NCBI GenBank assembly: GCA_030599175.1
Contig: JAUVON010000012.1
Span: 1-19,893, forward strand
Direction of reading: 5' to 3'
DNA length: 19,893 nt
DNA from: Desulfobulbaceae bacterium
GTDB lineage: Bacteria; Desulfobacterota; Desulfobulbia; Desulfobulbales; Desulfocapsaceae
Shown piece by piece: positions 1 through 8,494 of the stretch; the stretch's first letter is position 1; the number at the start of each line of letters is the position of its first letter. The notes beneath the pieces are model-generated. The model saw nothing but the letters and a program-made list of their open reading frames with translations. It had not been told where the DNA came from and made no database searches. Position numbers and translations under genes: made by a program.

Positions 1-1271
1 CTGGACAGCATGCGGTAAAAGAGGCACGCTCACCCCTTCTTCCTCAAATCGGTATAGCAACCGGCGCAAGAGCCATTGATGACGACAGGGCGGAATTTGG
101 CAGCGGAAGCAGCCCGGAGCGTGCCTGGACGGGAGCAGCAAGCGGTTTACAACAAATATATTCAGAACTGAGCTGGGCCGCTTACACCATAGAAAAACAC
201 AACCAGACCGGCCGGGAAAAAGATCGTGACAGTGTGCGTCTGGACATAATCCATCAGGCCTCTGTAGCTTATTTTAATGTATTGCGTGCCAAGACCATCG
301 AACAACTTGAAAAAGATAACCTGAAACTGACCCAGGCCAACCTCAAACGTGCTCGCATTCGTATATCCACAGGTATTGCCGGGCCTGATGAGTTGTATCG
401 ATGGGAAACAAAAAATGCATCGGACAGCAGGGCGGTTTTAAACAAAGAATCCATCACCCTCGATACCATGGAGGCCCTGAACAGAATTCTCAATCGTCCT
501 CTGCAGGAGCTGTTTATTGCTGAGGAAACTGACCTAAGCGACCCTCTTCTCATTGTGGGCGACCGCTTTTTCTTCGAGTTGATGAACAACCCCAAGTATT
601 TACGGCCGTTCAATGCTTTTGCAATGGATCAGGCCCTGGTACTACGCCCTGAACTCCAGTCTATCGATGCCGCTATTGCCGCCAAAGAGCGACGCACAAC
701 CGCCTCAAAACGTGAATTCTGGCTCCCGGATTTCACCATCGAAGGCCAGGTTGAACAATATTTTTCAGAAGACGGCAAAGGTCAACGGGGTAATTATGAC
801 CAGGGACTGGACGATACCGACTGGCAGATAGGCTTATTTGCAACATTGCCTCTCTTTGAAGGTGGCAGAAAATCCGCAGCTTTTGGCAGAAATCAGGAAG
901 AACTGCTGCGACTGAAGATTGATCGCCGGGCAGCAGCAGAGCGCGTCAGTCAGGATATGCTCCAGAGTCTCAACAGAACACGGGCATCCTACCCGGGAAT
1001 CAGCCTTTCGCGCGAGGGCGCAGATTTTGCAAATCGCAACCTGAAACTTATTGCCGATTCGTATATACAGGGGCTCAAGTCGATTATTGAACTGCTCGAT
1101 GCCCAGAATCAGGCCTTAAGCGCCGATCAGGCTGCCGCCAATGCTGTATATGATTTTCTTGTTGATTTGATGGGTGTGCAGCGAGCCATGGGTATGTTTA
1201 TTCTTTTTGAACCTGAGGAAGAACGGAGTGCGTGGATTAAGCAGGCGCGGCAGTCAATGCGTTCAGAGTGA
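1..1271 (+). CDS. TolC-family outer membrane efflux protein (5' partial)
   Basis: Outer-membrane channel subunit of a tripartite efflux or type I secretion system. The reading frame is open from base 3, so the gene begins upstream of the window; the first ATG-like start inside (about 234) is not the true start because the residues before it already read as the first TolC repeat (RSPLLPQIGIATGARA, then alternating helix/strand sequence). The visible part holds two long helical stretches, the typical second-repeat motif RPELQSIDAAIAAKERRTTA, a strand-type segment ending in LPLFEGGRK, and a C-terminal helix with SIIELLDAQNQAL. These are hallmarks of the family's duplicated coiled-coil/barrel design. 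The membrane fusion and pump partners would lie outside the window. The stop is TGA at 1269-1271, with pyruvate kinase 28 bp downstream. The substrate cannot be judged. Confidence 0.9.
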   Translation, partial: GQHAVKEARSPLLPQIGIATGARAIDDDRAEFGSGSSPERAWTGAASGLQQIYSELSWAAYTIEKHNQTGREKDRDSVRLDIIHQASVAYFNVLRAKTIEQLEKDNLKLTQANLKRARIRISTGIAGPDELYRWETKNASDSRAVLNKESITLDTMEALNRILNRPLQELFIAEETDLSDPLLIVGDRFFFELMNNPKYLRPFNAFAMDQALVLRPELQSIDAAIAAKERRTTASKREFWLPDFTIEGQVEQYFSEDGKGQRGNYDQGLDDTDWQIGLFATLPLFEGGRKSAAFGRNQEELLRLKIDRRAAAERVSQDMLQSLNRTRASYPGISLSREGADFANRNLKLIADSYIQGLKSIIELLDAQNQALSADQAAANAVYDFLVDLMGVQRAMGMFILFEPEEERSAWIKQARQSMRSE

Positions 1272-1299
1272 TGGTTGAAACACAAACAGAGACATAAGA

Positions 1300-2730
1300 A
1301 TGACTATATTACAATTTAATAAGACTAAGCTTGTCTGCACCATCGGGCCTGCCTCAGACTCACCGCAAATGATTGAAAAGATGATTCGGGCAGGTATGAA
1401 TATAGCCAGGTTGAATTTTTCTCATGGAGATTTTGAGAGTCACGGGACAGTGATAAAAAACATCCGAGCTGCCTCTAAACGTATAGGTATTCGAGTTGCT
1501 GTTATGGCTGATCTTCCCGGGCCTAAAATGCGTGTTGGTAACTTCTCTAAAGATCCTGTGTTACTTGAAAAAGATTCGTCCTTCATACTCACCACGGATG
1601 ATATTCTTGGCAATGAGACTCGTGTTTCCGTGAGCATGAAACAACTCCCTTCGGCATTAAAAAAAGGAGATATTCTTTTTTTAAATGACGGCCTGATACA
1701 ATTGTCGGTTGAGAAAATTCAGGGTGCTGATATCCACTGCCGGGTAGTCATGGGAGGTGAATTACGGTCGAGAAAAGGTGTTAATATTCCCGGTATTGAT
1801 CTTGGAACGAGTGCCTTTACAAGCCACGACAGGGAGTGCATGCAGTATGCGTTGGAGCATGGCGTAGATGGTATCGGCCAGTCTTTTGTGACCAACGCTC
1901 AAGATGTTGAAGATGTGAGAAGTGCTGCCAAAGAAATGGGTTATGATCCGTTTATCATTGCAAAGATTGAGCGTTCTTCCATTCACGAAAACATTGATGC
2001 AATCTTGGCTGTAAGCGACGGGATCATGGTGGCAAGAGGTGATCTCGGTGTTGAAATCCCAATTGAAGAAATTGCTGTAGTACAGAAATTTTTAATCGCA
2101 AGAGCTAATCTTATGGGCCGGCCGGTTATCACAGCCACCCAGATGCTGGAGTCAATGACCCGCAACCGCAGGCCAACCAGGGCAGAGGCCACTGATGTTG
2201 CCAACGCTATTCTGGATGGTACTGATTGTGTAATGCTCTCAGAAGAGTCGGCAATGGGTGATTTTCCACTGGAATCCGTGGAAATGCTCGCAAAAATCTG
2301 TAAGGCCACGGAGCCCCATCGATTGCAGAAGCATCATGCAGGAGTCATGAAACCATATACGGAAGATTATCAGGCCAGTTTTGTTGACCATGTTGCTGTG
2401 AGTATCGAAACATTTCTCAGCAGGGTTGAAGATCCAGCTGCCGTCTTGATACCGACAACCAGCGGTAATACTGCGAGGGGCCTAACGAGAGTCAGGCTGC
2501 CAATCTGGATATTGGCAGTAAGCCCTTCTGGAAAAACGTGCCAGGAACTTATGTTTTCATATGGCGTCTGGCCCATTGAAAACAAAGATTATCCAGTGGA
2601 CTGGACAGATTTTTCAAAAGAAAATATAAAAAAGTTGGGCCTGGAAGGTAACGGTATTCTTTTGGTTGAAGGCCCCTCGCCCGTTAATCCGGATAAAAAT
2701 CATAAAATAGAAGTTATCAATTTCCACTAA
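1300..2730 (+). CDS. pyk: Pyruvate kinase
   Basis: Cytoplasmic glycolytic enzyme transferring phosphate from phosphoenolpyruvate to ADP. The 476 residues match the usual bacterial length. The N-terminal barrel has the substrate-binding segment MNIARLNFSHG (R37, N39, S41, H42), the catalytic lysine motif IIAKIER (around residue 220), the Mg-site motif MVARGDLGVEIP and the signature VITATQMLESM. The small B domain lies between, and the C-terminal allosteric domain contains TSGNTARGLTRVRLP. The start at ATG 1300 gives the standard N-terminus (KTKLVCTIGPAS), although no strong Shine-Dalgarno sequence precedes it. It may be transcribed with the upstream efflux gene, 28 bp away. It converges on the lut genes with only 28 bp between stop codons and no clear terminator hairpin there. 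In a lactate user it may run opposite to the gluconeogenic need, so allosteric control is likely. Confidence 0.97.
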   Translation: MTILQFNKTKLVCTIGPASDSPQMIEKMIRAGMNIARLNFSHGDFESHGTVIKNIRAASKRIGIRVAVMADLPGPKMRVGNFSKDPVLLEKDSSFILTTDDILGNETRVSVSMKQLPSALKKGDILFLNDGLIQLSVEKIQGADIHCRVVMGGELRSRKGVNIPGIDLGTSAFTSHDRECMQYALEHGVDGIGQSFVTNAQDVEDVRSAAKEMGYDPFIIAKIERSSIHENIDAILAVSDGIMVARGDLGVEIPIEEIAVVQKFLIARANLMGRPVITATQMLESMTRNRRPTRAEATDVANAILDGTDCVMLSEESAMGDFPLESVEMLAKICKATEPHRLQKHHAGVMKPYTEDYQASFVDHVAVSIETFLSRVEDPAAVLIPTTSGNTARGLTRVRLPIWILAVSPSGKTCQELMFSYGVWPIENKDYPVDWTDFSKENIKKLGLEGNGILLVEGPSPVNPDKNHKIEVINFH

Positions 2731-2758
2731 CACCGGTAAATGGGTCTTTTCTCAGCAG

Positions 2759-3436
2759 CTATCCGACGATTATATAACTAAGTTCCAGAGGTCCATGTAC
2801 ACCCTGGACCCGGACCAGTTCAATATCGGCCGTGGAACTGGGGCCAGAAACAAAATTAACAGAAGAGGGTAGCGTTTCCTGCTTCTGCAGCATCTCCATT
2901 GCCTGGGTAAGGCGGGGCTGGATGGTCTCCGCCCTGATGATGATCAACGAGTTCTCGGGTAACAGGGTGATTGACCGGCCGCTGCCGGGACGGCTGAAAA
3001 GCAGGCTTGTGGCTGATTCGGCAAGCGCCATTTCGGCCACTGCAATACCAACTTTTGCTCCCTCGGCTTTGGTCATATTTTCCTTACGGCCAGCATCTGT
3101 ATTCCAGATATAACAGTCGTCAATTTCATGGCCAAGAAGTTCGGTCGTTTCTCCTGCAAGCAGGGGATCGTCGGCCAGAACCACGGAACCACCAAGTTTT
3201 TTAACAATCTGAACCAGAGTTGTGGCAAGGTCGATTTCACTGCACCGGTGGATACCAATACCGACCGTTTGAGCATTGGTGATAAAGGTATCCAGCAATT
3301 CCTGAGCAGAAGCCCCCGCCAGATATTTGTGCTGCATATCATGTGGGTAGACGAACTCGGTTGGCTTTTCTGGTATTGTTGTCCGGTTGAGGCAATTGGA
3401 TATTCTGGAGATGAACTGCTCTTTTCCGGTGATCAT
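2759..3436 (-). CDS. lutC: LutC-like LUD-domain protein, lactate utilisation
   Basis: A 225-residue member of the LutC/YkgG (LUD domain) family, the third subunit type of the iron-sulfur lactate dehydrogenase system that oxidises lactate to pyruvate in the cytoplasm or at the inner membrane. Support comes from the C-terminal LUD signature GPSSTADIEL followed by VQGVHGP, and the central segment GIAVAEMALAESATSLL. No cysteine cluster is present, as expected for LutC. Its ATG overlaps the lutB stop (ATGA), and a strong GGAGGAG ribosome site lies in the end of lutB, so the two are translationally coupled. It is the last gene of the minus-strand set. The family assignment is firm; lactate as substrate is inferred from gene order A-B-C. 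Confidence 0.93.
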   Translation of the reverse strand: MITGKEQFISRISNCLNRTTIPEKPTEFVYPHDMQHKYLAGASAQELLDTFITNAQTVGIGIHRCSEIDLATTLVQIVKKLGGSVVLADDPLLAGETTELLGHEIDDCYIWNTDAGRKENMTKAEGAKVGIAVAEMALAESATSLLFSRPGSGRSITLLPENSLIIIRAETIQPRLTQAMEMLQKQETLPSSVNFVSGPSSTADIELVRVQGVHGPLELSYIIVG

Positions 3437-4839
3437 TTTACTCCTCCATTTTTCTTTCTGGCAGCAAACCAGTCACGGAACCGGGTTTTAGGAATTTTGG
3501 GCAGATCCCGGTCTATAGACCACTGTTTAAGTGGACCAACTTTTGGTGCAAAGCTGCTAAAGCGAGCTGCCTTTGTAGCGAGCCCATACAGGGCTGAACT
3601 GCCTATCACATCACCATAGCGACCCATCAATATTTTCTCACCGGCAGGTGTCAGGTTGCCCTCTTCGGCAATGATGCGTCGGTGTTCGAAAATGAATTCA
3701 TAGAGCGGTATCTTGACCGGACATACTTCGTTGCAGGCTCCGCACAATGAACAGATCTTGGTTATTTCCTTATAGTCATCATACCCGGCAAGCACTGGTA
3801 CCAGAGCAAGTCCCAGAGGGCCGGGATAGAGTGTGCCGTAGCCATGACCGCTGATATGCCGATAGGCCGGGCATTCCAGCATGCAGGTACCGCAGCGGAT
3901 GCAGCGCAGTACTTCCCTGAAATCCGATTCAAGAACCCTGGAACGTCCGTTGTCTACAATGATGATATGCAGTTCTTCCGGGCCGTCTTTGTCTTCCGGG
4001 GCTTTGGGGCCGGTCATCAAGCTCATATAGGAGGTCAGTTTGGCGCCCACAGCACTGCGGGCCAGCATGGAGAAGATAATGTCGAGTTCTGCAAAGGTTG
4101 GTACGATGCGCTCCATACCCAGGAAAACAACCTGGGTTTTGGGTGCAGTGGTGACAAACCGGCCATTTCCTTCGTTGGTGACCAGAGTTACTGTGCCGGT
4201 CTCCGCCACTGCAAAGTTACAGCCGGTGATACCCACATCGGCCTCCAGGAATTCTTTGCGGATCAACTGCCGGACAAATCGAGTCATGTTCTCCGGAACA
4301 TTGTCTCCTTTATATCCTTTTTTTTCGGCAAGTACCCGGCGGAAATGATCCCGGTTTTTATGCAGAGCAGGAACAACGATATGAGATGGTTTGTCATGGT
4401 CGTCGATCTGCAGCAGGTACTCGCCAAGATCCGTTTCAATTACCTCAATGCCGGCCTCCTCAAGCATCTCGTTGAGTCCAATTTCTTCGGTGACCATGGA
4501 TTTGGACTTCACAGCTTTGACAGCCTTTCTTTTCTGCAGAATTTCAAGGCCATATCCGGCTGCCTGGCTGGCATCTTCGGCAAAGTAGACCTGGGCACCG
4601 GCTGCAGACGCTTTGTCGGCAAACTGGGTCAGATAGTAGTCCAGATTCTCCAGGACATGGCTGCGGATGGTTCCCGCAGTTTCCCTCCACTGTTCAAAAT
4701 CTCCGAGCTCTTCAAACGCTGCTTCCCGCTTGCCGTTAAGCAGGTCCTGAGCATTGGCGATGGCTTTACGCATCTGGGGGTTGCCGAGTTCTTTTTGAAG
4801 CCGTTCCTTGAGAGGTAAATCACTCGTTTTGATTGTCAT
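3433..4839 (-). CDS. lutB: LutB-like LUD/4Fe-4S protein, lactate utilisation
   Basis: Iron-sulfur subunit of the LutABC lactate oxidation system (468 residues, normal length). Residues 60-300 form the LUD domain with GITGCNFAVAETGTVTLVTNEG near 203-224. Residues 313-373 hold two 4Fe-4S ferredoxin motifs, CIRCGTCMLECP (C313, C316, C319, C323) and CSLCGACNEVCP (C363, C366, C369, C373). These would pass electrons from lactate toward the quinone or an electron carrier. The C-terminus carries a short domain typical of LutB (EKILMGRYGDVIGS). The start at 4839 is supported by an AGGAA element 7 bp upstream. The 153-bp gap to lutA is filled largely by a long palindrome, unlike the tight ATGA junction with lutC, so expression of B and C may differ from A. 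Confidence 0.95.
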   Translation of the reverse strand: MTIKTSDLPLKERLQKELGNPQMRKAIANAQDLLNGKREAAFEELGDFEQWRETAGTIRSHVLENLDYYLTQFADKASAAGAQVYFAEDASQAAGYGLEILQKRKAVKAVKSKSMVTEEIGLNEMLEEAGIEVIETDLGEYLLQIDDHDKPSHIVVPALHKNRDHFRRVLAEKKGYKGDNVPENMTRFVRQLIRKEFLEADVGITGCNFAVAETGTVTLVTNEGNGRFVTTAPKTQVVFLGMERIVPTFAELDIIFSMLARSAVGAKLTSYMSLMTGPKAPEDKDGPEELHIIIVDNGRSRVLESDFREVLRCIRCGTCMLECPAYRHISGHGYGTLYPGPLGLALVPVLAGYDDYKEITKICSLCGACNEVCPVKIPLYEFIFEHRRIIAEEGNLTPAGEKILMGRYGDVIGSSALYGLATKAARFSSFAPKVGPLKQWSIDRDLPKIPKTRFRDWFAARKKNGGVK

Positions 4840-4887
4840 ACACTATTCCTGACTTTAAATTACGAATTACGGTTTGCAGATGGCTAA

Positions 4888-4996
4888 GTAAAAAGCTTCA
4901 TATTCGAGGCGCGTAATTTTGTTATCATTTCGGCGTACTGAGGTACGTCGAAATGATAACAAAATTACAGCAACGAAGTAGATGAAGAATTTTTAC
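4888..4996. repeat. Long intergenic palindrome between lutA and lutB
   Basis: The core is a near-perfect inverted repeat. Bases 4913-4932 pair perfectly with 4949-4968 (20 bp), one G-U wobble follows, then 5 more pairs (4934-4938 with 4943-4947) close a TGAG loop, giving 26 pairs. Beyond an unpaired zone the arms match again: GTAAAAAGCTTCAT at 4888-4901 against the complement of 4982-4996, with small differences. The right end overlaps the lutA stop codon. The nested palindrome and placement exactly in an intergenic gap suggest a mobile REP/MITE-like repeat or an RNA hairpin acting between lutA and lutB. No clear target duplication was found. No second copy exists in this window. Confidence 0.8.
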
Positions 4997-5718
4997 GACG
5001 CCATAAGTACTTGGGCAATGTGTCGTACTTTAATCGGATAACCCCGACGCTCAATAACACCCTGCAGATTCATCAAACATCCGGCATCGGCTCCGATGAG
5101 GTATTCTGCGCCGGCCTCTCTGATGTTTTCAACCTTCTCTGCAGCCATAGCCCCGCTTAAAGGGCCGAGTTTGACAGAGAACGTTCCGCCGAAGCCGCAG
5201 CATTTATCCTGCCCTTTGAAATCAACCAGCTCCAGGCCTGCAACTTGTTTCAGCAAGGCCAGGGGCGGCTCTTTAACATCAAGCAGCCGCGTCATATGAC
5301 AGGAGGGATGGTAGGCGGCTTTCGCCTTAAGGGATGCGCTCAGATCAGTCTGCTGTAGAATGTTGACGATGAAATCGGTCAGTTCGTAGATCTTTTCGCT
5401 CAGCCGCTCAGCCTTCTCCAGCAGATCGGGCTGATCTTCGAAAAAGTTGGGATACTCTTTGACTTGAAGAGTACAGGAACCACTGGGGCAGACCACATAA
5501 TCTGCCTCATCCTCAAGGAGTGCCTCCATTTGCAACTCCATGGCCTTTTTGGCCTTCTGCTGAAACCCGGAGTTGGCTAAAGGTTGGCCGCAGCAGGTCT
5601 GTTTCGGGTTGAAAACGACCCGGCAGCCGAGTTTCTCCAGCAGCAACACCGAATCCCTGCTCACGTCCGGAAGAACCGTATCGGTAAGACAAGTGGAAAA
5701 GAAGGAAACTGTTTTCAT
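4993..5718 (-). CDS. lutA: LutA-like CCG-domain protein, lactate utilisation
   Basis: A 241-residue protein with two cysteine-rich CCG domains, as in LutA/YkgE and the GlpC/HdrB family; it probably binds an iron-sulfur cluster and forms a complex with LutB and LutC. The motifs are QTCCGQPLANSG (CCG at 42-44), CPSGSC (77-82), YHPSCHMTR (136-144), DKCCGFGGTFS (CCG at 173-175) and GADAGCLMN (209-217). It is the first of the three lut genes in transcription order and ends at the edge of the long palindrome. The upstream SthA-like gene ends 57 bp before it on the same strand, so co-transcription is plausible. The ribosome site is weak. Start 5718 gives the standard family N-terminus (VSFFSTCLTDTVLP). 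Confidence 0.93.
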   Translation of the reverse strand: MKTVSFFSTCLTDTVLPDVSRDSVLLLEKLGCRVVFNPKQTCCGQPLANSGFQQKAKKAMELQMEALLEDEADYVVCPSGSCTLQVKEYPNFFEDQPDLLEKAERLSEKIYELTDFIVNILQQTDLSASLKAKAAYHPSCHMTRLLDVKEPPLALLKQVAGLELVDFKGQDKCCGFGGTFSVKLGPLSGAMAAEKVENIREAGAEYLIGADAGCLMNLQGVIERRGYPIKVRHIAQVLMAS

Positions 5719-5775
5719 AATGTTTTGTAGCCATTTGAGATTAAAGGAAAACTGATGATTTCCGGTGATGATACT

Positions 5776-7176
5776 TTATACGTCAATCTGATTTGAAGCA
5801 GAGAGTGCTGCGATTTTTAAAGCTTCGGAATATGTAGGATAATTAAAAATACTGTCAATAAAGATATCTATTTTTGCAGTATGTAAAAGAGCCATTTGAG
5901 CAATATGAATTATCTCGGTTGCACCCCCTCCCAGGATATGAACCCCAAGAATTTCGCGGGTATCTTTGTGGACGATCATTTTTAGCATACCCTCGGATTC
6001 ACCGGAGATCTGTCCCCTCGGGAGTTTACTGTACATACATTTACCGATAACGATTTTATACCCTTTTTCTCTTGCCTCCTCTTCGGTGATACCGATATAG
6101 GAGATCTCAGGAATAGTATAGATGCCAAAGGGAAAAATCTTTGGAAACGCTTCCGAACGAATTTTCAGTGCATTGAGTGCAGCCAGTCGTCCCTGGATGA
6201 TTGAAGTTGAGGCCAGGCTTGGCCAGCCAATCACATCACCGACAGCATAGATGTGCGGGTTGCTGGTCTGATAAATCTCATTCACCTCAATATAGTGATA
6301 TTTGTTCAGTGTGACGCAACATTTCTCAATATCAAGATCCTTGGTGTTGGCTTCCCGGCCAAGGGCAAAGAAAAGACAGTCTGCAGGAATGACAGTGCCG
6401 CTTGCAAGAGTCAGTTGTGCTCCATTTTCTGTCCTTTCAATTTTAAAGTCACCGCAGTTGTTAATATAGTTGATATTTCCTTTTGGGAAATTTTCTTGCA
6501 GATGTTCAGTGATTTCATGGTCGAGAAATTTCAGCAGACGGTCACCCCGGTCAAGCAGGGTCACCTTCACTCCCAGTGCAGCGAAGATGGTTGCATATTC
6601 TGAGCCGATGACGCCCCCGCCTAGAATAATCAATGTTTCCGGGATAGTCTCGATGTTCAGAATGGAAGTGGAGTCGACAATGACCTTATGATCAAAAGGT
6701 ACGTCTGCGGGATTTCTGGGATGTGATCCGGTTGCTATTAATATCCGGTCTCCGCGTACCCGGATCTCTTCTGCAACTCCAATCTTTTTTACCGACAAGG
6801 TGTTTGCGTCCAGAAATTTTGCGCTGCCTCTGATAATATTGATGCCGTTGCGTTCAAGCTGACTTGAAATGATGTTATGCTCTTCATTTCTCACATTGTG
6901 CAGCCTCTGTTGCAATTTTTCCATTGAAATTTCAGCGTCACGGGTGGAGCAATAATCATCTTCAAAGACTTTCCTTTTCAAATGGCCTGTAAGGTGGAGG
7001 ACTGCCTCCCTGAGAGTCTTGCTGGGAAATGTGCCTGTATTGACACAGACCCCACCGAGGGAGCCTTCTTTCTCAAGAACGAGCACGCGTTTGTTTGATT
7101 TTACAGCCGTCATTGCAGCTGCAAGGCCTGCAGGCCCGGTTCCGATGATGATAAAGTCAAATTTTTCTTCAGTCAT
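5776..7176 (-). CDS. sthA: Soluble pyridine nucleotide transhydrogenase-like flavoprotein (SthA family)
   Basis: FAD-dependent oxidoreductase of the dihydrolipoamide dehydrogenase fold, 466 residues, cytoplasmic. The FAD-binding site is GTGPAG (12-17) and a second Rossmann motif is LGGGVIGSEYATIFAALG (about 185). The redox motif reads GGVCVNTGTFPSK: C44 is present, but the second Cys of the dihydrolipoamide dehydrogenase disulfide is T49. The C-terminal catalytic His region reads IFNYPTYSEALKIAA rather than the AHPTLSE of lipoamide dehydrogenase. Both changes match SthA, which moves hydride between NADPH and NAD rather than reducing a disulfide. No lipoyl or 2-oxoacid dehydrogenase genes adjoin. 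It lies upstream of lutABC in the same direction, which suggests redox balancing during lactate oxidation. The exact reaction is inferred. Confidence 0.85.
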   Translation of the reverse strand: MTEEKFDFIIIGTGPAGLAAAMTAVKSNKRVLVLEKEGSLGGVCVNTGTFPSKTLREAVLHLTGHLKRKVFEDDYCSTRDAEISMEKLQQRLHNVRNEEHNIISSQLERNGINIIRGSAKFLDANTLSVKKIGVAEEIRVRGDRILIATGSHPRNPADVPFDHKVIVDSTSILNIETIPETLIILGGGVIGSEYATIFAALGVKVTLLDRGDRLLKFLDHEITEHLQENFPKGNINYINNCGDFKIERTENGAQLTLASGTVIPADCLFFALGREANTKDLDIEKCCVTLNKYHYIEVNEIYQTSNPHIYAVGDVIGWPSLASTSIIQGRLAALNALKIRSEAFPKIFPFGIYTIPEISYIGITEEEAREKGYKIVIGKCMYSKLPRGQISGESEGMLKMIVHKDTREILGVHILGGGATEIIHIAQMALLHTAKIDIFIDSIFNYPTYSEALKIAALSASNQIDV

Positions 7177-7430
7177 AACCGTGTAGTTCTGTTTTTAATG
7201 TTGGAGTTTTTTTATCAGAGTCAGGTGTTACTGTTTCTATTACGGTATCAATAGCATATATTTGATCATCAGGCAAATTTTCAGAGAGAGCAGAAGACAG
7301 GTATGGTTTATTGATTACATATCGGTGTGAAGGGTAGTTTGTGGTATCACATAGTAAGATAATGGTAATTCTGAAACGCTGGGTAGAGGGTAAGATTGGT
7401 AAGGTACTTAATGGATAGAGGCTGGACACC

Positions 7431-8465
7431 ATGAAAAAAATGAAAGCGTTGGTTAAGGCAAAAGCAGAACCTGGGCTATGGCTTGAGGATGTTCCCGTTC
7501 CCGAAACAGGCCATGATGAGGTTTTAATCAGGATCAAACGAACTGCAATTTGTGGCACGGATGTGCATATTTACAACTGGGATGAGTGGGCTCGGGCTAC
7601 TATTCCCGTACCGATGCATGTAGGACATGAATTTGTCGGTGTGATTGAGGAGATCGGAACTCATGTGAAAGGGTTTAAACCTGGAGATCTGGTATCCGGT
7701 GAGGGCCATATTGTCTGTGGCCACTGCCGCAACTGTCTGGCCGGCAGGCGGCATCTATGTATGCGTACAAGCGGGGTAGGCGTAGACAGACCGGGTGCCT
7801 TTGCCGAGTATCTTGTCATTCCGGTCACAAATGTCTGGTATTGTGATACCAATATTCCCCTGGATGTTATTGCCTGTTTCGATCCCCTGGGCAATGCGGT
7901 ACACACTGCACTTTCCTTTGATATTCTCGGGGAAGATGTGTTGATAACCGGAGCCGGACCAATCGGCTGTATGGCGGCAGCTGTTGCCAGACATGCAGGA
8001 GCACGTCATATCGTGGTAACCGATATAAATCCATATCGGCTGAAACTGGCCGAGATTGCAGGTGCCTCAATGACTGCTGAAGCTGGCAGGGAGGATTTGC
8101 AGGAAGTTCAGGAAAAACTCTGCATGAAGGAGGGGTTTGATGTTGCCATGGAGATGTCCGGCAGTCCTGCCGCCCTCACTTCCATTTTAGATAATATGCG
8201 TCATGGAGGGAAAATCGCTCTGCTCGGCATTATGTCAAAGACAAGTACATTCGACTGGAACAAGGTGGTTTTCAACGGTCTGACTTTAAAGGGTATCTAC
8301 GGTCGGGAAATGTTTGAGACCTGGTATAAAATGAGTTCCATGATTCAGTCAGGCCTTGACATTGAACCGCTGATCACCCACAGATTTCACTATACTGAAT
8401 TTGAGGAGGGCTTTAAGGTGATGGATTCCGGGATGTCCGGCAAGGTTATATTGAGTTGGGATTGA
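7431..8465 (+). CDS. tdh: L-threonine 3-dehydrogenase
   Basis: Zinc-dependent medium-chain dehydrogenase converting L-threonine and NAD+ to 2-amino-3-ketobutyrate, 344 residues, cytoplasmic. Catalytic zinc ligands are C41 ([15 protein letters not shown]) and the GHE motif with H66/E67. The structural zinc cysteines are C96, C99, C102 and C110 ([16 protein letters not shown]). The nucleotide site is [15 protein letters not shown]. The segment IYNWDEWAR and the C-terminal [14 protein letters not shown] are characteristic of Tdh rather than of sorbitol dehydrogenases. The next gene, kbl, starts 29 bp downstream and supplies the second step, which supports the function. ATG 7440 is an alternative start giving the common MKALVKA N-terminus; neither start has a strong ribosome site. 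The 254-bp divergent gap to sthA should hold promoters for both, but none could be assigned firmly. Confidence 0.95.
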   Translation: MKKMKALVKAKAEPGLWLEDVPVPETGHDEVLIRIKRTAICGTDVHIYNWDEWARATIPVPMHVGHEFVGVIEEIGTHVKGFKPGDLVSGEGHIVCGHCRNCLAGRRHLCMRTSGVGVDRPGAFAEYLVIPVTNVWYCDTNIPLDVIACFDPLGNAVHTALSFDILGEDVLITGAGPIGCMAAAVARHAGARHIVVTDINPYRLKLAEIAGASMTAEAGREDLQEVQEKLCMKEGFDVAMEMSGSPAALTSILDNMRHGGKIALLGIMSKTSTFDWNKVVFNGLTLKGIYGREMFETWYKMSSMIQSGLDIEPLITHRFHYTEFEEGFKVMDSGMSGKVILSWD

Positions 8466-8494
8466 AAATTTTCATAAGCTGAAAAGGGATTTTT

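Noticed and set aside
3844..4818. 324-residue plus-strand open frame
   Set aside because: Antisense shadow of lutB, whose 4Fe-4S and LUD motifs are clear on the minus strand.
5776..7176. Dihydrolipoamide dehydrogenase or mercuric reductase
   Set aside because: The second active-site Cys and the catalytic HPT motif are absent, and no lipoyl-enzyme or mer genes are adjacent.
7169..7432. Minus-strand open frame of about 87 residues in the sthA-tdh gap
   Set aside because: No recognisable domain, low-complexity composition, start lies on the tdh start codon and no ribosome site; probably noncoding promoter DNA.
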